From: an uncultured Ilumatobacter sp.
Lineage (GTDB): Bacteria; Actinomycetota; Acidimicrobiia; Acidimicrobiales; Ilumatobacteraceae
Assembly: GCA_905480335.1 (NCBI GenBank)
Contig: CAJQPY010000022.1
Location: 35,536-99,535 of the forward strand
Reading direction: 5' to 3'
Length of the DNA stretch: 64,000 nucleotides
In this document: in pieces, positions 61,827-64,000 of the stretch
Position numbering within the stretch: the first letter of the stretch is position 1
Layout: every line of letters begins with the position of its first letter
Notes under the pieces: model-generated
What the model was told of the DNA's origin: nothing
What the model saw: only the letters and a program-made list of their open reading frames with translations
Database searches by the model: none
Made by a program: the position numbers and the translations under genes

Positions 61827-61869
61827 TGTGTGACCGAATCCGACGTCGAATGCCGGTTTCGGTCACACA
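61827..61869. repeat. 12-bp perfect inverted repeat between MOSC and dehydrogenase genes
   Basis: TGTGTGACCGAA (61827-61838) and TTCGGTCACACA (61858-61869), 19-nt spacer. It lies in the divergent region between the MOSC start (61717) and the dehydrogenase start (61912), so it is an operator or leader hairpin candidate. Confidence 0.6.
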
Positions 61870-61911
61870 AACCGATTGGCGAGGGGGTGGGAGTTGGTCG
61901 AGACTGCCGTG

Positions 61912-62859
61912 ATGAGGCCGCTGGTGCCATTCGTTCGCCGGGTCAACGAGGGACCTCACCCGGTCCTGTTGGCCGCATTGCGGCGGGCATTGCCCGAAGT
62001 CGAGCTGGTCGAACACGGCGAGATCCCTGCCGATCGGCTCGCGGAGGCGACCGTCGCGATTGTGGACGGCCCGAGTGCTGACCAGCTGGTGTCGCTGCCG
62101 AACCTCGCGTTCGTCCAGAGCACGTGGGCGGGCGTCGAGGCGATCATCCCCGCTGTCCCCGACGGCGTGGCGATCGCACGGATGGTCGATCCGCAGCTCG
62201 CCGCAACGATGGCGGAGGCGGTGCTCGCATGGACGCTGTATCTGCATCGCGACATGCCGCGCTACGCCCGCCAACAGCGGGACGCCGAATGGATCGAGCA
62301 TCCCGTGGTCCGCGTGTCCGATCGCCGCGTCGGCATCGTGGGTCTCGGAGCGCTGGGTACGGCGGCAGCAAACACGCTGGTACGTCACGGTTTCGACGTC
62401 GCAGGTTGGTCACGTTCGCCGAAGGTGCTCGAGGGTGTGCAGTGCGTCGACGGAGACGGCGGGTTTGCGACGCTTCTCGCCCGCTCCGACATCGTGGTCA
62501 ACCTGCTCCCGCACACCGCCGCGACAACGAACCTGCTCGGTGCGGAGGCGTTCGCCGCAATGCCGACCGGTGGATCGCTCATCAACTTCGGTCGCGGCCA
62601 GACCGTCGACGACGACGCGCTCATCGCGGCCCTCGATCGCGGTCACCTCGATCATGCCGTCCTCGACGTGTTCGACATCGAACCGCTGCCGGGCGACCAT
62701 CGGTATTGGCGTCATGCGTCGGTCACGGTGCTTCCGCACATCTCGGGGCCGACGAGCGCTGACACCGCAGCGTTGATCGCGGCCGACAACGTTCGGCGCT
62801 ACCTGGAAACCGGTGAACTCCCGAATGACGCGCTCGTCGACCGAGCGCGCGGGTACTGA
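61912..62859 (+). CDS. D-2-hydroxyacid dehydrogenase (GhrA-like)
   Basis: About 315 residues from ATG 61912. NAD(P) motif V-G-I-V-G-L-G-A-L-G, the D-I-V-V-N-L-L-P-H-T segment, G-R-G-Q-T-V-D-D-D-A-L catalytic Arg region, D-V-F-D-I-E-P-L-P Glu region and the catalytic His in P-H-I-S-G. Reduces 2-keto acids such as glyoxylate or hydroxypyruvate. Substrate inferred from the family. Confidence 0.9.
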   Translation: MRPLVPFVRRVNEGPHPVLLAALRRALPEVELVEHGEIPADRLAEATVAIVDGPSADQLVSLPNLAFVQSTWAGVEAIIPAVPDGVAIARMVDPQLAATMAEAVLAWTLYLHRDMPRYARQQRDAEWIEHPVVRVSDRRVGIVGLGALGTAAANTLVRHGFDVAGWSRSPKVLEGVQCVDGDGGFATLLARSDIVVNLLPHTAATTNLLGAEAFAAMPTGGSLINFGRGQTVDDDALIAALDRGHLDHAVLDVFDIEPLPGDHRYWRHASVTVLPHISGPTSADTAALIAADNVRRYLETGELPNDALVDRARGY

Positions 62860-62866
62860 CGTGCGA

Positions 62867-64000
62867 CTACCGGGCGTCGGCGGTTTGGCGGACCGGTACG
62901 GAGAACTCGATCACACCGTCGTCGACCTCGACATCGGGTCCGAGCAGATGCTTCTTGTCGTAGGCATAGCTCTGTGATGCGGTCCACGGATCGCGGTCGG
63001 ACTGCTTCGGGTAGAGGTGGATCTTGCGTTGCATGTAGCCCGCGGGGAAGTCGTCGACATATGGCCGCTGCGGCATTTCGGGGTCGCTGACCACCGGCAT
63101 CGCACGCGATGCGCCGTGCTCGTCGAGCTTGGCGAGCAGGCGACAGACGTAGCGCGCCACGAGGTCGGCGCGCAGGGTCCAGGATGCGTTGATGTAGCCG
63201 AACGTCGAAACCAGGTTCGGCACATCGGAAAACATCATCGACTTGTACGAAAACGTCCTGGAGATGTCGATTGGCTGATCGTCCACGCTGAGCTGCACGT
63301 CGCCGAGCACGCAAAGATCGAGTCCGGTCGCGGTAACGATGATGTCGGCCTCAAGCTCTTCCCCTGATTCGAGGCGAATGCCGTTCTCGGTGAACTCGGC
63401 GATAGTGTCGGTGACGACAGATGCATGACCGTCGCGGATCGCTGTGAATAAGTCGCCGTTGGGAACGAGACAAAGGCGTTGGTCCCAGGGGTCGTAGCTC
63501 GGTGCGAAGTTCTTGTCGAAGTCGACACCTTTGCCCAATTCCTTGCGTGCCATCTTCAGAAGTTTATTGCGTATGTAATTGGGCGACTTTTTCGCTTGCC
63601 AGTAAATCCACCGCTGGTAATTAATGTTCTTCCAGCGGGTGATCGCGTAAGCCGCTTTCTCAGGCAGGATCCTTCTCAGGAAATTTGCGATTACGTCACG
63701 GTCAGGCTGTGAAATGACATAGCTGGGCGAACGCTGCAGCATGACAACATGGCTCGCCTTTGCAGACATCGCCGGCAGCAGTGTTACGGCGGTGGCGCCC
63801 GAACCGACGATGACGACCTTTTTGTCACGATAGTCTAGATCCTCCGGCCACTCCTGCGGGTGAACGATCTCGCCGCGAAATCGCTCACGACCCTCGAAAT
63901 CCGGCAGGTAGCCGCCTTCGTAGCTATAGTAGCCGGCGCAAAACAGCAGGAAATTGCAGCGCAGCAAGGTAGTTTCTTCACTATCGTCGCGCGCTGCCTC
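62867..64000 (-). CDS. Flavin-containing monooxygenase (Baeyer-Villiger type), truncated by window edge
   Basis: The frame is open from the right edge, so the N-terminal FAD motif is outside the window. The visible NADP-binding motif is V-V-I-V-G-S-G-A-T-A-V-T-L; later V-T-A-T-G-L-D-L precedes the C-terminal part. Such enzymes insert oxygen into ketones or oxidise N/S compounds. Base composition changes strongly along the gene (see findings). Confidence 0.85.
   Translation of the reverse strand, partial: EAARDDSEETTLLRCNFLLFCAGYYSYEGGYLPDFEGRERFRGEIVHPQEWPEDLDYRDKKVVIVGSGATAVTLLPAMSAKASHVVMLQRSPSYVISQPDRDVIANFLRRILPEKAAYAITRWKNINYQRWIYWQAKKSPNYIRNKLLKMARKELGKGVDFDKNFAPSYDPWDQRLCLVPNGDLFTAIRDGHASVVTDTIAEFTENGIRLESGEELEADIIVTATGLDLCVLGDVQLSVDDQPIDISRTFSYKSMMFSDVPNLVSTFGYINASWTLRADLVARYVCRLLAKLDEHGASRAMPVVSDPEMPQRPYVDDFPAGYMQRKIHLYPKQSDRDPWTASQSYAYDKKHLLGPDVEVDDGVIEFSVPVRQTADAR

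Noticed and set aside
1..64000. CRISPR arrays, insertion sequences, prophage or defence genes
   Set aside because: No regularly spaced repeats, transposase or integrase motifs were found; the window is mainly housekeeping and metabolic genes.

Overview
The window is a chromosomal replication-origin region of an actinobacterium. The gene order rpmH-dnaA-dnaN-recF-dciA-gyrB-gyrA-DUF3566-tRNA-Ile on one arm, and rnpA-yidD-yidC-jag-rsmG-parA-parB-cwlM-trxA-trxB-sigma/anti-sigma on the other, is the classic actinobacterial origin layout. The protein sequences, the many GTG/TTG starts and the 4-nt translational overlaps suggest the class Acidimicrobiia, perhaps an Ilumatobacter-like lineage; that assignment is inference from gene order and protein style. 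Base composition is lowest near dnaA and parA (about 47-50% GC in samples counted by eye) and rises to roughly 65-70% beyond about 50 kb.

Layout. 1-5.8 kb: the 3' part of a molybdopterin oxidoreductase, an AzlC/AzlD exporter pair, a soluble PRC-barrel/MgtE-N/CBS protein coupled to a DUF1003 membrane protein, and a saccharopine-dehydrogenase-like gene coupled to a tiny upstream membrane peptide gene. 5.8-17 kb: tRNA-Ile, the DUF3566 gene, gyrA, gyrB, dciA, recF, dnaN and dnaA, all on the minus strand, with DnaA boxes on both sides of dnaA. 17-22.6 kb: rpmH, rnpA, yidD, yidC, jag, rsmG, two parS sites, parA and parB on the plus strand. 22.8-33.4 kb (minus): a CwlM-type pseudo-amidase, thioredoxin and its reductase, anti-sigma and ECF sigma factors, a transmembrane Ser/Thr kinase, a DegV protein, a DUF6049 membrane protein and a GNAT acetyltransferase.

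33.5-42.7 kb: the CCA-adding/poly(A) polymerase family gene, a PAS-GGDEF-EAL protein, a methyltransferase, DUF5318, a DUF192 lipoprotein, then rpsF-ssb-rpsR-rplI and dnaB, with a dense DnaA-box cluster just before dnaB. 43-50 kb: a large arylsulfatase, an SdpI-like protein, a PRMT-like methyltransferase, an enoyl-CoA hydratase, an HNH-like protein and an arginase-family hydrolase. 50-54.9 kb (minus): purK-purE, a small membrane protein, ribH and ribBA under an FMN riboswitch, and a phosphotransferase. 55-64 kb: an MMPL transporter with a divergent TetR regulator and palindromic operator candidates, a PLP decarboxylase, a small monooxygenase, glutaminase, a MOSC protein, a hydroxyacid dehydrogenase and a truncated flavin monooxygenase at the right edge.

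No CRISPR array, transposase, phage module or recognisable defence island was seen. The most interesting points are subtle ones: a CwlM homologue and a sigma factor whose reading frames have no ATG/GTG/TTG start where the protein should begin; a kinase standing where MurJ (MviN) lies in mycobacteria; a DnaA-box cluster at dnaB; a long acidic tail on ribosomal protein bS18; an alanine in the GyrA quinolone-determining region; and several unreported inverted repeats in divergent promoters.
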